Assembly (NCBI GenBank): GCA_046331225.1
Contig: JAXLRF010000002.1
Location: 620,001-684,000, forward strand
Length of the DNA stretch: 64,000 bases
From: VFMC01 sp046331225
GTDB taxonomy: Bacteria; Actinomycetota; Acidimicrobiia; Acidimicrobiales; Ilumatobacteraceae
Direction: 5' to 3'
Every line of letters begins with the position of its first letter. Within the stretch, counting starts at the first letter, position 1. A model generated the notes under the pieces. That model had not been told where the DNA came from. It worked only from the letters and a program-made list of their open reading frames with translations, and ran no database searches. The translations under genes were made by a program, and so were the position numbers. Of the stretch, positions 15,999 to 25,098 are shown piece by piece.

Positions 15999-18238
15999 GA
16001 GCGCCTCCCGAGCAGCGCGCCGACGGTGGCCAGACCGGCCGCCACTCGCTCTGGGTCGAGCCGGTGCTCGCTGCGGTGCGTGGCGGGTGCTTCGCCGGTG
16101 CGCACCCGTTCGCCGATGGCGCGTCGTTCGGCGGTCTCGAACGAGCCGAACGTGCGTCGCACGATCGGTAGTGCCTGGGTGAACGAGTCCGAGCTCAGCG
16201 TGGCGAGCCAGGTGTCGATCACCCCGAGCAGCACCGGGTCGTGCACCAGGGCGGCACCCGAGCCGCCGAGGAAGCCCTCGACGAACGCGGCCGCATCGAG
16301 CGCCGGCACCGCCGGAGAGAGGTGTCGCGACACCGATCGCTCGACCTGGTCGGCGTCGAGCACGGCGGCATCGGCGAGGATGCGCGTGGCCACGCCCTGC
16401 AACAGACCGTGCACCCGATCGCGTTCACCCACGTCGGCGAGCGACGCGTGGAGCGCGTCGAGGTGAGGGGCGTCGCCGAGCAACGCGAGCGCCGATCGGG
16501 TCTCGCGCACGAGACCCGCCATCGAGGCAGACTCGTCGTCGTCGATGCCCACGCACGCGGGCACCAGACCCGCCACCACGCGGTCGACGATGCCGCCGAT
16601 CACGCGCCCCACCGCTGCTGCGTCGGTCGCACGCACGTCGCCGTAGCGCACGGTGCGGGCGAGCGGCGGCACGGCCTCCATCAGCCGGGCCACGTCGGCC
16701 GACAGCGCGGAGCGTTCGTCGACGAGCCGCAGCACGGGACCCACTGCGTCGTCCAGCCCGGCCAGCAGGCATCGCTCGAGCAGCACCGTGAGATCGCCGA
16801 GCGACGGTGCGTTGGCAGCACGTTGCAGCACGGCCGCGGTGCACGCCGTGGCGACCGTGGTGCCGAGTGCCGAGGCCTCGATCACGCGTAGCTCGAACTC
16901 GGGCTCCCAGCGCAGCTCCCACGTCTCGCGGAACGTGCCCGCACTGCGGCGGCCCTCGGCCTCGTGGCCCCACGGGATGTCGAGCAGCGACAGCCGGTGC
17001 AGCAGCTGTGACCGTTGCAGATGCAACGACTGACGCAGGTCGAGCTCGAGCGTCTTCCGCGAGCCGTCGGGCTTGAGTCGGCACCGCTTCTGCTCGGCGG
17101 CCAGGCTGCGTGCGAGCGGCACCATCGGCGTGGTGTCGGGCACGTGCCCGAGCCGGTTGCCGACGACGAGATCGTTGCTGATCAGCCGTATCGGCACGTC
17201 GCTGCCGTGCCCGAACACGGCGCGTGCCGCGTCGTCCACCTCGCTCAGACCGGCCAGCGGGCGTCCGCGCAGGGCCGCCAGCGCCTCGGCGAGGCGCGTG
17301 GCCTCGACCACGTCGGCTGCCGACGCCGGATGGTCGGCGGCGCGCAGCACCTGGGCCGCCTCGGCGAACCAGCGGGCGATCACGTGGTCGTCGGCGTGCG
17401 CGTACAGGTGGTCGTACCAGCCCGGCGCCGTCACGCCGGCGCCGTAGCCCGTGCCGGCCGCGAGCCGTCGGTGCGTCCACGGCACCCACGTGACGACCGC
17501 CTTCACCTTCGGCATGCCGCGCAACACCTTGGTGTCGCTGGTGGCCTGTCCCGGGTCGAAGGCACGACCGAGCGCGGGCACGTGCCAGGCGCCGCACACG
17601 ACGACCACGTCGGAGAAGCCGTCGGCGAACGCGGTGCGGATGCCGGCGCGCATGTGGGCCTCGCGGCGCTGCTCGGTGACGTCGGACGGACCGCCGGCGG
17701 GTTCGAGCGCGGCCCGCAGCGCTGCCATCGCCTCGCCGATCGCGGTGAACGGCGCGAGCGACGCGTCGGCATCGGGGTGCAGCCGGTGCTCGACCACGTC
17801 CTCCCACCATCGTTCGGCGTCGTCGTAGCCGGCCGCGGCGGCCAGCTCGGCGAGCGGGTCGATCGGCCGGCGTTGCGCCTCGGTGCGCAGATCGAGCTGC
17901 TCGGGGACGTCGTCCACCAGCGTGTGGCGCGCCGGCAGGTCGACGAAGCGCACCGGCACGTCGGCGTCGAGCGCCCATCGCAGTGCGACCCATTCGGGGC
18001 TGAAGCTCGCGAACGGCGAGAACGAGGCCCGCTCGGGTCGGTCGGCCACGTAGGCCAGCAGCGCGACGGGTGGCTGCATCTCGGGATGCGCGGCCAGCGA
18101 CACCACGGGATCGGCGTCGGCCGGGCCCTCGATGAGCACCACGTCGGGCGGCGAGTCGCGCAGCACGCGTCGCACCGCGCGCGCCGATCCTGGGCCGTGG
18201 TGACGGATCCCGAGGAGGCGGACGCGGGGCGCGGACAT
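15995..18238 (-). CDS. DUF5682 family protein
   Basis: 747 residues from the ATG at 18238. The N-terminus RVRLLGIRHHGPGSARAVRRV and the phrase VVLIEGPADAD are characteristic of the DUF5682 family, which is found next to MoxR ATPases and VWA proteins. A second conserved block is VVVVCGAWHVPAL at about residue 210. No enzymatic function is established for the family; the His-rich start and CGAWHVPAL block resemble TraB/ChaN-like folds, which is a guess. It lies 20 bases downstream of the MoxR gene and overlaps the VWA gene. Confidence 0.82.
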   Translation of the reverse strand: MSAPRVRLLGIRHHGPGSARAVRRVLRDSPPDVVLIEGPADADPVVSLAAHPEMQPPVALLAYVADRPERASFSPFASFSPEWVALRWALDADVPVRFVDLPARHTLVDDVPEQLDLRTEAQRRPIDPLAELAAAAGYDDAERWWEDVVEHRLHPDADASLAPFTAIGEAMAALRAALEPAGGPSDVTEQRREAHMRAGIRTAFADGFSDVVVVCGAWHVPALGRAFDPGQATSDTKVLRGMPKVKAVVTWVPWTHRRLAAGTGYGAGVTAPGWYDHLYAHADDHVIARWFAEAAQVLRAADHPASAADVVEATRLAEALAALRGRPLAGLSEVDDAARAVFGHGSDVPIRLISNDLVVGNRLGHVPDTTPMVPLARSLAAEQKRCRLKPDGSRKTLELDLRQSLHLQRSQLLHRLSLLDIPWGHEAEGRRSAGTFRETWELRWEPEFELRVIEASALGTTVATACTAAVLQRAANAPSLGDLTVLLERCLLAGLDDAVGPVLRLVDERSALSADVARLMEAVPPLARTVRYGDVRATDAAAVGRVIGGIVDRVVAGLVPACVGIDDDESASMAGLVRETRSALALLGDAPHLDALHASLADVGERDRVHGLLQGVATRILADAAVLDADQVERSVSRHLSPAVPALDAAAFVEGFLGGSGAALVHDPVLLGVIDTWLATLSSDSFTQALPIVRRTFGSFETAERRAIGERVRTGEAPATHRSEHRLDPERVAAGLATVGALLGRRS

Positions 18239-18257
18239 GTGCGGACGTTCGCGTGGG

Positions 18258-19328
18258 TCAGCGCGCCGCGAGGGTGTCGAGGTACTCGCGCCACACCACC
18301 GCGTCGTGGACCGGATCGCGCACGACGCTGGCCTCGATGCCGCCGAGCAGGTCGTCGAAGGTGACACGGCCGTCGCCCAGGTGCACCGCCACCGACATCG
18401 ACTGCACGATCACCGAGATCGCCTCGGCCGTGCTCATCGTGCCCGACGGCGTCTTGAGCTTGATCCGCCCGTCCTCGCTCTGGCCGTGGCGCAGCTCGCG
18501 GAACACGTGCACCACACGACGGATCTCGTCGGGTGGTGCAGCCTCGGCGGGCAGTTGCAGGGCGGCACCGAGCTCGGCAACGCGCTGCGTGACGATGCGC
18601 ACCTCCTCGTCGGCGGTGGCCGGGGTGGGGAGCTTGACCGTGTTGAACCGGCGGCGCAGCGCGCTCGACAGCTCGTTGACGCCACGGTCGCGGTCGTTGG
18701 CGGTGGCGATGAGGTTGAAGCCGCGGCGTGCCTGTACCTCGCTGCCGAGCTCGGGGATCGGCAGCGTCTTCTCGCTGAGCACGGTGATGAGGGCGTCCTG
18801 CACGTCGCTCGGCAGTCGGGTGAGCTCCTCGATGCGCACGATCGAGCCGCGCTCCATCGCCCGGTAGACGGGCGAGGGCACGAGCGCCGACGCCGACGGC
18901 CCCTCGGCGAGCAGGCGGGCGTAGTTCCAGCCGTAGCGGACGGCTTCCTCGGCCGTGCCGGCGGTGCCCTGCACCAGCAGCGTCGAATCACCACTGATGG
19001 CCGCGGCCAGGTGTTCGCTCACCCAGGTCTTGGCGGTGCCGGGCAGGCCGATCAGCAGCAGCGCCCGGTCGGTGGCCAGTGTGGCCACGGCGGTCTCCAT
19101 CAGGCGGCGGGGACCGATGTACTTGGGCACCACGACGGTGCCGTCGGCCAGCGTGCCGCCCATCAGGTAGGTGACGACGGCCCAGGGCGAGAGCCGCCAC
19201 TGCGGTGGCCGAGGCCGATCGTCGAGACGATCGAGGGCCGCGAGCTCGTGCGCGGTGGCGAGCTCGGCGTGCGGGCGGACGACGTCGGAGCGATCGTCGA
19301 TGGGGCGGTCGGCCGTCATGGCGGTCAC
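18258..19328 (-). CDS. MoxR-type AAA+ ATPase
   Basis: 356 residues. Walker A is GLPGTAKT (about 94-101); Walker B and the following sensor appear as GSIVRIEELTRLPSDVQDAL and NLIATANDRDRGV; the arginine-finger region is LSSALRRRFN. The pattern is that of MoxR/RavA-clade ATPases, which remodel partner proteins together with VWA adaptors. It is the first gene of the MoxR-DUF5682-VWA run. The SWIM and DUF5691 genes lie upstream on the same strand but are separated from it by a plus-strand prepilin gene. Its start at 19328 faces that gene across about 85 bases, so it needs its own promoter there. Confidence 0.9.
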   Translation of the reverse strand: MTAMTADRPIDDRSDVVRPHAELATAHELAALDRLDDRPRPPQWRLSPWAVVTYLMGGTLADGTVVVPKYIGPRRLMETAVATLATDRALLLIGLPGTAKTWVSEHLAAAISGDSTLLVQGTAGTAEEAVRYGWNYARLLAEGPSASALVPSPVYRAMERGSIVRIEELTRLPSDVQDALITVLSEKTLPIPELGSEVQARRGFNLIATANDRDRGVNELSSALRRRFNTVKLPTPATADEEVRIVTQRVAELGAALQLPAEAAPPDEIRRVVHVFRELRHGQSEDGRIKLKTPSGTMSTAEAISVIVQSMSVAVHLGDGRVTFDDLLGGIEASVVRDPVHDAVVWREYLDTLAAR

Positions 19329-19412
19329 GGTAGCGGTGGGGTGTGCGACCGGTTGCGGGTTGCCTCCTCCGACCGGGTGGCTCGCCGTCCGTCACTCCGG
19401 ACCGTCTCTGTC

Positions 19413-20492
19413 GTGCACACTCGTCGGCAGGCGTCTCGCGACGCCGGCTTCACCCTGATCGAGATCCTGATCGGCATCGTCCTCGTGGGCGTGCTGTCGG
19501 CCGTGGTCGTCGTCGGCGTCGGGTCGCTCACCTCGAACGGCTCGGCCGCCTCGTGCTCGGCATCGCTCGACGCCACACGCGCTGCGCTGAACACCTCGCT
19601 CGGCACCGACGGCCGCACCGCCACCACGTTCACGCCGTTGGTGTCGAGCGGCGCACTGTCGCTACCGGCCGGTGTGACGATGCAGGCCGACGGGCACACG
19701 CTGAGCGCCGCCGGATGGACCCTCACGATGAGCGGCACCACGCCGACGTTGGCGTGCAGCACCGGCACACCGTGGACCCCGGCACAACTGGGACCCGACG
19801 TGGCGATGTGGGTCGACGCCACCACCGTGGCGGGCAGTGACGGGTCGGAGGTCGCCTCGTGGTCGTCCGCCGGCACCGCGGCCGTGACCCCCGCAGCGGC
19901 GGCGAGCCCGTGGACTCGCCCGACGCTGGCGGCGAGCGGGATCGGTGCCCGCCCCTCGGTGCGGTTCGACGGGATCGACGACGTGCTCCTCTTCGACGGC
20001 AGCTTCCTCGTCGGCACCGACTTCACCGTGGCGGCGGTCACCGCTCGTGAGGCTGCGTTCGGCGCGGGCTACTACATCGGCGGCGCCGGCAACGGCAACG
20101 TCGGCACGTCGTTCATCCTCGGACGCGCCGGCGACACGGCGGTGCGCTACTCGCACCGCAACGACGGCTTCAACGCCACGGTGCCGACGTTCACGACGGT
20201 GACGCCGACGATGCACGTGGCGATGTCGAGCAGCGTGTCCCGCAACCTGTGGATCGACGGCACCGGGTCGGGCGGCGCCGGACCGCTGCCGCTGTCGACG
20301 TGGTCGAACGCGGGGATCGGCCGAGACAGTTCGGGCTCGTACCGAGGCCTCGTCGGCGAGATCGTGATCGTCACCAAGGCGTTGTCGACATCGGATCGTC
20401 AGAAGCTCGAGGGATACCTGGCGTGGAAGTGGGGCACGGCGTCGACGTTGCCCGCCTCGCATCCCTACCGTTCGACGCCACCCACCGTCTGA
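19413..20492 (+). CDS. Type IV prepilin-like protein with LamG-type domain
   Basis: 359 residues from a GTG at 19413; GTGs at 19377 and 19341 are alternatives. A short basic leader ends in the prepilin cleavage motif G|FTLIE, followed by the hydrophobic helix IEILIGIVLVGVLSAVVVV. The C-terminal half (about 150-359) is a concanavalin/LamG-like sandwich: PSVRFDGIDDVLLFDGSFLV through LEGYLAWKWG. The protein would be processed by a prepilin peptidase and displayed on a pseudopilus or cell surface, perhaps binding glycans. It is alone, without pil genes. Its last 28 bases overlap the end of the convergent DUF5691 gene. Confidence 0.8.
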   Translation: MHTRRQASRDAGFTLIEILIGIVLVGVLSAVVVVGVGSLTSNGSAASCSASLDATRAALNTSLGTDGRTATTFTPLVSSGALSLPAGVTMQADGHTLSAAGWTLTMSGTTPTLACSTGTPWTPAQLGPDVAMWVDATTVAGSDGSEVASWSSAGTAAVTPAAAASPWTRPTLAASGIGARPSVRFDGIDDVLLFDGSFLVGTDFTVAAVTAREAAFGAGYYIGGAGNGNVGTSFILGRAGDTAVRYSHRNDGFNATVPTFTTVTPTMHVAMSSSVSRNLWIDGTGSGGAGPLPLSTWSNAGIGRDSSGSYRGLVGEIVIVTKALSTSDRQKLEGYLAWKWGTASTLPASHPYRSTPPTV

Positions 20493-21313
20493 TCGGCGAC
20501 GACGTCGAGCGCCTCCCACTCGAGCAGCATCGCGTGGCGGAACTCGGCGGCGGTGAGCACCTCGCGACGGGTGCGCTCGGTGACCGGTGAGAACGCGAGC
20601 CGCGACAGCTCGGCCACGAGCGACGGCAACCAACGGCGCTCGATCGACGCGACGGCCAGGCACATCTCGCGCGCGTGCGCCCAGGTGGCCAGCTGGTCGT
20701 GGAAGACGGTGAGGATCGCAGTGACGACGGCACCCGAGTCGGGCGGCTGGGGCGGTCGGGCGAACGGGGGCGCCTGATCGGGCACCGCCTGCGGCACCGG
20801 GCGCACACCGAGCTCGGGCACCACCTCGGCCAGCCACGCGGCACGCCCGGCCGACAGGCGACGGACGACGACGTCGAGCCGTGGATGGCGCCGACCGCGC
20901 AGCAGCAGGGCCGGCAGCGACGCCCAGGGCAGTTGCACACCCGCCGCCTCGCACCGCTCGAACCACTCGGGCAGCAGTTCGTCGTGCTCGCCGGCCAACA
21001 GACGCGACAAGCGCGCAGCGCACATCGGTGGACAGGGTGGGCGTGCGTCGGCGGGCGCGAGCGGGAGGTCGACGGCGGGTGCCGGCTCGGGGCAGGCGCC
21101 GGCGCGACGTGCGACCACCACCGCCGCTGCGCGGTCGAGCAGCGCGACCGCCGGATCGGTGGCCGTGGCCCACGCGTCCCACCCCGGCCGCGGAGGTGGC
21201 GTCGGTCGTCGGTCGGTACCGAGCACGGCCGCCCCTACGAGCGCCGACCACTCGTCGGTGGCCGACGCGGCCATCTCGACCGCCACGGTCGTCGGGTCGC
21301 GTTCGTCGCTCAC
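20465..21313 (-). CDS. DUF5691 family protein
   Basis: 282 residues. The N-terminal block EWSALVGAAVLGTDRRP is the signature of DUF5691 proteins, which accompany SWIM zinc-finger, MoxR, DUF5682 and VWA genes. The rest is helical, Ala/Pro/Arg-rich and has no catalytic motif that I recognise. It seems shorter than members I recall, so the C-terminus may be reduced. It follows the SWIM gene by 10 bases and must be co-transcribed with it. Its end overlaps the convergent prepilin gene. Confidence 0.7.
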   Translation of the reverse strand: MSDERDPTTVAVEMAASATDEWSALVGAAVLGTDRRPTPPPRPGWDAWATATDPAVALLDRAAAVVVARRAGACPEPAPAVDLPLAPADARPPCPPMCAARLSRLLAGEHDELLPEWFERCEAAGVQLPWASLPALLLRGRRHPRLDVVVRRLSAGRAAWLAEVVPELGVRPVPQAVPDQAPPFARPPQPPDSGAVVTAILTVFHDQLATWAHAREMCLAVASIERRWLPSLVAELSRLAFSPVTERTRREVLTAAEFRHAMLLEWEALDVVADQTVGGVER

Positions 21314-21323
21314 GGCACCACCG

Positions 21324-22721
21324 TCACAGCAGCACCGTCGCGCCCTGCGACCAGACGGTGAGCGGCAGCACGCCGTCGGCTGCGAGCTCGCCCATGACGG
21401 TGATGGACCGGCCCCCGCTCAGCGCGACCAGTTCGGCGAGCCGCCAGAAGCCGGGCACGATCGGCAGGGCACCCGTGTGGTCGGCGAGGGTCCACCGGCC
21501 GTTGCCGACGGGCAGCGGCGTCAACGAGACGAGGACCGGGTACCGCTCGAGCCACGGTTCGGAGGCCATCGCCCACCCGGCGGCGGCCACGGCGTCGGCC
21601 ACGGTGTGCGGCGTGGGCGCGGCGCCGACGCGGACCGGCTCGTCGTGCACCCGACCGATCAGCGCGCGGAGCGCGATCCCGCCCGGGTACCAGTGCACGT
21701 CGGCGTGCAGCTCGGTGCCGACGTGGTACTCGGTGGTGACCTCGTTGCCGAACGCGCCGAACGCCAGGAGCATCGCCCACGTGGTGCGCACGGTGCCGTC
21801 GGCGCCCGGCGCCTGCGACGCGAGCCAGGTGCGCTGCACCGTGATCTTGTCCTCGCGCACGCGGCTCTCGCCCACCACCCGCCACCGAGCGGTGGACGGC
21901 ACGCCGGCGAGCACGTCGTCCTTCGCCACGATGAGGCCGGCTGCGGCATGCACGCCGTCGGCCAGGTCGAGCGGCAGGGTCGAGGTGCGCAGCGCACCTT
22001 GCGCGAGCGCGTGCAGCACCGCGAGTTCCTCGAGCACGTCCTCGTGCCATCGGGCGTGGTCACCCACGCGGGTCGCCACGCGCCGCACCCGGTTGGCGAG
22101 ACCGCCGCACTGCGCGTCGACGAGGCGAGCTGCCAGACGGTCCCACGTGGCCGGGTCGGCGAGCTCGGGAGCTGCCAGCCCGTCGCGCACCCGGTCGGCG
22201 AGCCAGCGGTCGAGCTCGAGCAGGCCGGCGCGCATGCGCTCGGCACGTTCGAGACGTCGCTGCTCGCGCTGCGGGTCGGGCGAGCCCGCGCGGGTGCCGG
22301 TGCGCACGCCCGCCGCATCGGCCTCGACGGGCACCTCGTCGTCGCCGGCGCCCTGCACGTCGGGATGCTCGGGCGCCCCACGCGCCGCCGGATGGCGATC
22401 GCGCCGTTGCAGCCACTGCTGCGCGAAGGGCAGCCGCTTGGCCGGGACCACGTGCTGCTGCGCGTGCATGAGCATCAACCCGAGGCAGTGCTTGCACGGC
22501 ACCTTGCGGCTGGGGCAGGTGCACCGGAAGGCGGGCGCCTCGAGATCGACCGCCACCTCGTACGGCTCGGCGCTGGTGGCCACGTACTGCCCCCACACCG
22601 CCTGGTCGTCGCAGCCCGCCATCGACCACGCGGCCGGGTCTGCCGCCGTTGCCGCTGCGGCGGCCGCTGCCCGATCGGGCGCCAGCAGCAGCACCTGTTC
22701 GGGCGTGGGACGGACGGCCAT
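21324..22721 (-). CDS. SWIM zinc-finger family protein
   Basis: 465 residues from the ATG at 22721. The SWIM motif CxC-x6-CxH is Cys67, Cys69, Cys76 and His78 (FRCTCPSRKVPCKHC). The N-terminus PTPEQVLLLAPDRA is typical for SWIM proteins in this gene cluster. The remainder is a helical region followed by a beta-rich C-terminal half without a known motif. SWIM domains bind DNA or proteins. First gene of the SWIM-DUF5691 pair; its promoter should lie in the 118-base gap shared with the divergent EcsC-like gene. Confidence 0.85.
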   Translation of the reverse strand: MAVRPTPEQVLLLAPDRAAAAAAATAADPAAWSMAGCDDQAVWGQYVATSAEPYEVAVDLEAPAFRCTCPSRKVPCKHCLGLMLMHAQQHVVPAKRLPFAQQWLQRRDRHPAARGAPEHPDVQGAGDDEVPVEADAAGVRTGTRAGSPDPQREQRRLERAERMRAGLLELDRWLADRVRDGLAAPELADPATWDRLAARLVDAQCGGLANRVRRVATRVGDHARWHEDVLEELAVLHALAQGALRTSTLPLDLADGVHAAAGLIVAKDDVLAGVPSTARWRVVGESRVREDKITVQRTWLASQAPGADGTVRTTWAMLLAFGAFGNEVTTEYHVGTELHADVHWYPGGIALRALIGRVHDEPVRVGAAPTPHTVADAVAAAGWAMASEPWLERYPVLVSLTPLPVGNGRWTLADHTGALPIVPGFWRLAELVALSGGRSITVMGELAADGVLPLTVWSQGATVLL

Positions 22722-22839
22722 GACGCCGAACGGTACCGCCGGGGTGCGCGCGCCGGCCGACGACGCGGGACGGAACCGCCCACCGTGGGCACATCCGTCC
22801 CGCGCACGGCGGACGGGCGCGGCGGGCTTGAATGGGGAC

Positions 22840-23580
22840 ATGTCCCGATTCACCGACGCGCGGCGCGATGCGACGCGGTGGGCGCAGGCGAAGGCGGCGG
22901 CGTTCGAGGCCTCGCCCGTGGCCGCGTCGTTGATGGCCGGGATCGACAAGGCCACCGAGCACCGATGGGAGGCGGCGGTCGAACGTGCGGCAGCGCTGCC
23001 CGGCAGTGTGCGGCCGCAGAAGGTGAAGGCGCTCACTGATGCCTTCGCCCGCGAGCTGGCCACGGTCGGCGCCGCCACGGGTGCAGCGGCTGCGTCGCCC
23101 CTGGTCGGCACGGGTGCGACGTTGGCCGCCGGTGTGGCCGAGCTCGCCTGGTTCACCGCGCGGTCGGGCGACCTGATCCTGACGATGGCCGCACTGCACG
23201 GCCGTCAGCAGCCGACGCTCGACGAGCGCCGTGCGTGGGTGCTCGCCGTGCTGATCTTCGGCAGCAGCGCGCGCGAGGGCTTCACCTCGGCGGCCAAGCA
23301 GCTCGGGCTCGAGCTCGAGCAGCCGAACCAGCGCATCCCGCTCGCCTCGCTGCGCGCGATCAACGGGCTCCTCGGCAACCAGCTGTTGCGGCGATATGGC
23401 ACCCGGCGCGGCGCGATCGCGCTGGGCACCGCGCTGCCGCTCGGCGTGGGGGCGATGATCGGCGGCACGGCGAACTACGGCGCGGTGAAGGCGCTCGCCC
23501 GCAACGCCGACCGGTTCTTCTCGCGGTTGCCGTACTCGACGATCGAGACCACGGCCATCGACGTCACCAGCCGCGGCTGA
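22840..23580 (+). CDS. EcsC-like protein
   Basis: 246 residues. After a charged helical N-terminus come alternating Gly/Ala-rich hydrophobic stretches (ATGAAAASPLVGTGATLAAG, ALGTALPLGVGAMIGGTANY) and a closing ALARNADRFFSRLP. This is the pattern of the EcsC family, found beside ABC transporters or alone, with no proven biochemical role. The hydrophobic stretches are weak membrane candidates. No ABC transporter genes are adjacent. Start at ATG 22840, preceded by GGGGAC. Confidence 0.65.
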   Translation: MSRFTDARRDATRWAQAKAAAFEASPVAASLMAGIDKATEHRWEAAVERAAALPGSVRPQKVKALTDAFARELATVGAATGAAAASPLVGTGATLAAGVAELAWFTARSGDLILTMAALHGRQQPTLDERRAWVLAVLIFGSSAREGFTSAAKQLGLELEQPNQRIPLASLRAINGLLGNQLLRRYGTRRGAIALGTALPLGVGAMIGGTANYGAVKALARNADRFFSRLPYSTIETTAIDVTSRG

Positions 23581-23667
23581 ACATCTCGATGCTCGCGGTT
23601 CTTCCCGCTCGTCCGGGTGACATGCGACCCGGGGCGGGCGTGTCGCGAGCAGGTCTACGCTCGGCCC

Positions 23668-25098
23668 ATGGCATGGGGTGACGACAGTTCCGACGCGCGT
23701 CTGCACGGCACGCAGATCGCCGACAGCGTGATCGACCTCATCGGCAACACGCCGCTCGTCCGGTTGAAGCGGATCAGCGAGATCCACGGGATCCGGTCCG
23801 TGTTGGCGATGAAGATGGAGACGACCAACCCCGGCGGTTCGGCCAAGGACCGGCCGGCGCTGGAGATGATCCTGGCGGCCGAGCGCGACGGTCTGCTGCA
23901 GCCGGGCGGCACGATCGTCGAGCCGACGAGCGGCAACACCGGTGTGGGCCTCGCGATCGTGGCTGCGCAGCGCGGCTACCGCTGCGTGTTCGTCATGACC
24001 GACAAGGTGGCGCCCGAGAAGGTGAGCTTCCTGCGCGCCTATGGCGCCGAGGTGGTGGTGTGCCCGGTGGCGGTGCCGCCGGAGGATCCGCAGAGCTACT
24101 ACAAGGTGGCCGAGCGGCTCACGAACGAGCTGCAGGCGTTCCGGCCCAACCAGTACGCGAACCCGAACAACCCGCGGGCGCACGAGCTGACGACCGGTCC
24201 CGAGATCTGGCGTCAGACGGGTGGACGGATCACCCACTTCGTCGCGGGCGCCGGCACCTGCGGCACGATCACCGGGACGGCTCGCTACCTCAAGTCGCAG
24301 AACCCCGGCGTGCAGGTCATCGCGGCCGATCCCGACGCGTCGGTGTTCAGCGGTGGCAGCGGCCGCCCGTACCTCGTCGAGGGCGTGGGCGAGGACTTCT
24401 TCCCCGCCGCCTGGACACCCGACCTGTACGACGGTGTGATCCCGATCAGCGACGAGCAGAGCTTCCTGACGGCCCGCGAGGTCAGCAAGGAGGAGGGCAT
24501 CCTGATCGGCGGGTCGGGCGGCATGGCCGTGGCCGCGGCGATCCAGGTGGCCAAGGCCGCCGGTCCGGACGACATCGTCGTGGTGCTCAACCCGGACTCG
24601 GGTCGCGGCTACCTGTCGAAGGTGTTCAACGACGACTGGATGGCCAACTTCGGGTTCGTTCGCGAATGCGACGAGTGCGTCGCCGCGGTGCTCGATGCAC
24701 GCGGCGCGACGCCTGCGCTGTTGTACGTCAACCCGTCGCACACGGTGCGCGAGGCGATCGAGGTGATGCGCGCCAACGGGATCAGCCAGCTGCCGGTGTG
24801 CAAGAACACGCCGCCGTTCGCGGCGGCCGAGGTGTCGGGCGCGGTCGACGAGCTCGAGTTGATGGAGGCCGTGTATCGCGATCCGGGCGTGATGGGCATG
24901 CCCGTCGAGCAGGTGATGGGCCCGAAGCTGCCGACGATCGGCGTGGGCCAGAAGGTGGCCATGGCGGTCGAGATGCTCGACCGCTCCCCCGCGCTGCTGG
25001 TGCTGTCGGGTGGGCGGCCGCTGAGCGTGCTCACCCGCACCGATCTGCTGTCGTACTTCCAGGTGCTCGCGAGCGAGACGGAGGCCAACCATGGGTGA
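23668..25098 (+). CDS. cbs: Cystathionine beta-synthase
   Basis: 476 residues. The fold-type II PLP domain has the lysine motif NPGGSAKDRPAL (Schiff-base Lys60), the SGNTGVGLA loop and GAGTCGTITG phosphate cup. Two CBS motifs (about 345-476) form the C-terminal regulatory pair. It condenses serine and homocysteine to cystathionine. The heme-binding N-terminal extension of animal enzymes is absent. Its last eight bases overlap the start of the next gene, a cystathionine gamma-synthase/lyase, so the pair carries out reverse transsulfuration to cysteine. The ATG at 23668 follows the purine-poor string CTCGGCCC, so translation initiation may be weak. Confidence 0.95.
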   Translation: MAWGDDSSDARLHGTQIADSVIDLIGNTPLVRLKRISEIHGIRSVLAMKMETTNPGGSAKDRPALEMILAAERDGLLQPGGTIVEPTSGNTGVGLAIVAAQRGYRCVFVMTDKVAPEKVSFLRAYGAEVVVCPVAVPPEDPQSYYKVAERLTNELQAFRPNQYANPNNPRAHELTTGPEIWRQTGGRITHFVAGAGTCGTITGTARYLKSQNPGVQVIAADPDASVFSGGSGRPYLVEGVGEDFFPAAWTPDLYDGVIPISDEQSFLTAREVSKEEGILIGGSGGMAVAAAIQVAKAAGPDDIVVVLNPDSGRGYLSKVFNDDWMANFGFVRECDECVAAVLDARGATPALLYVNPSHTVREAIEVMRANGISQLPVCKNTPPFAAAEVSGAVDELELMEAVYRDPGVMGMPVEQVMGPKLPTIGVGQKVAMAVEMLDRSPALLVLSGGRPLSVLTRTDLLSYFQVLASETEANHG

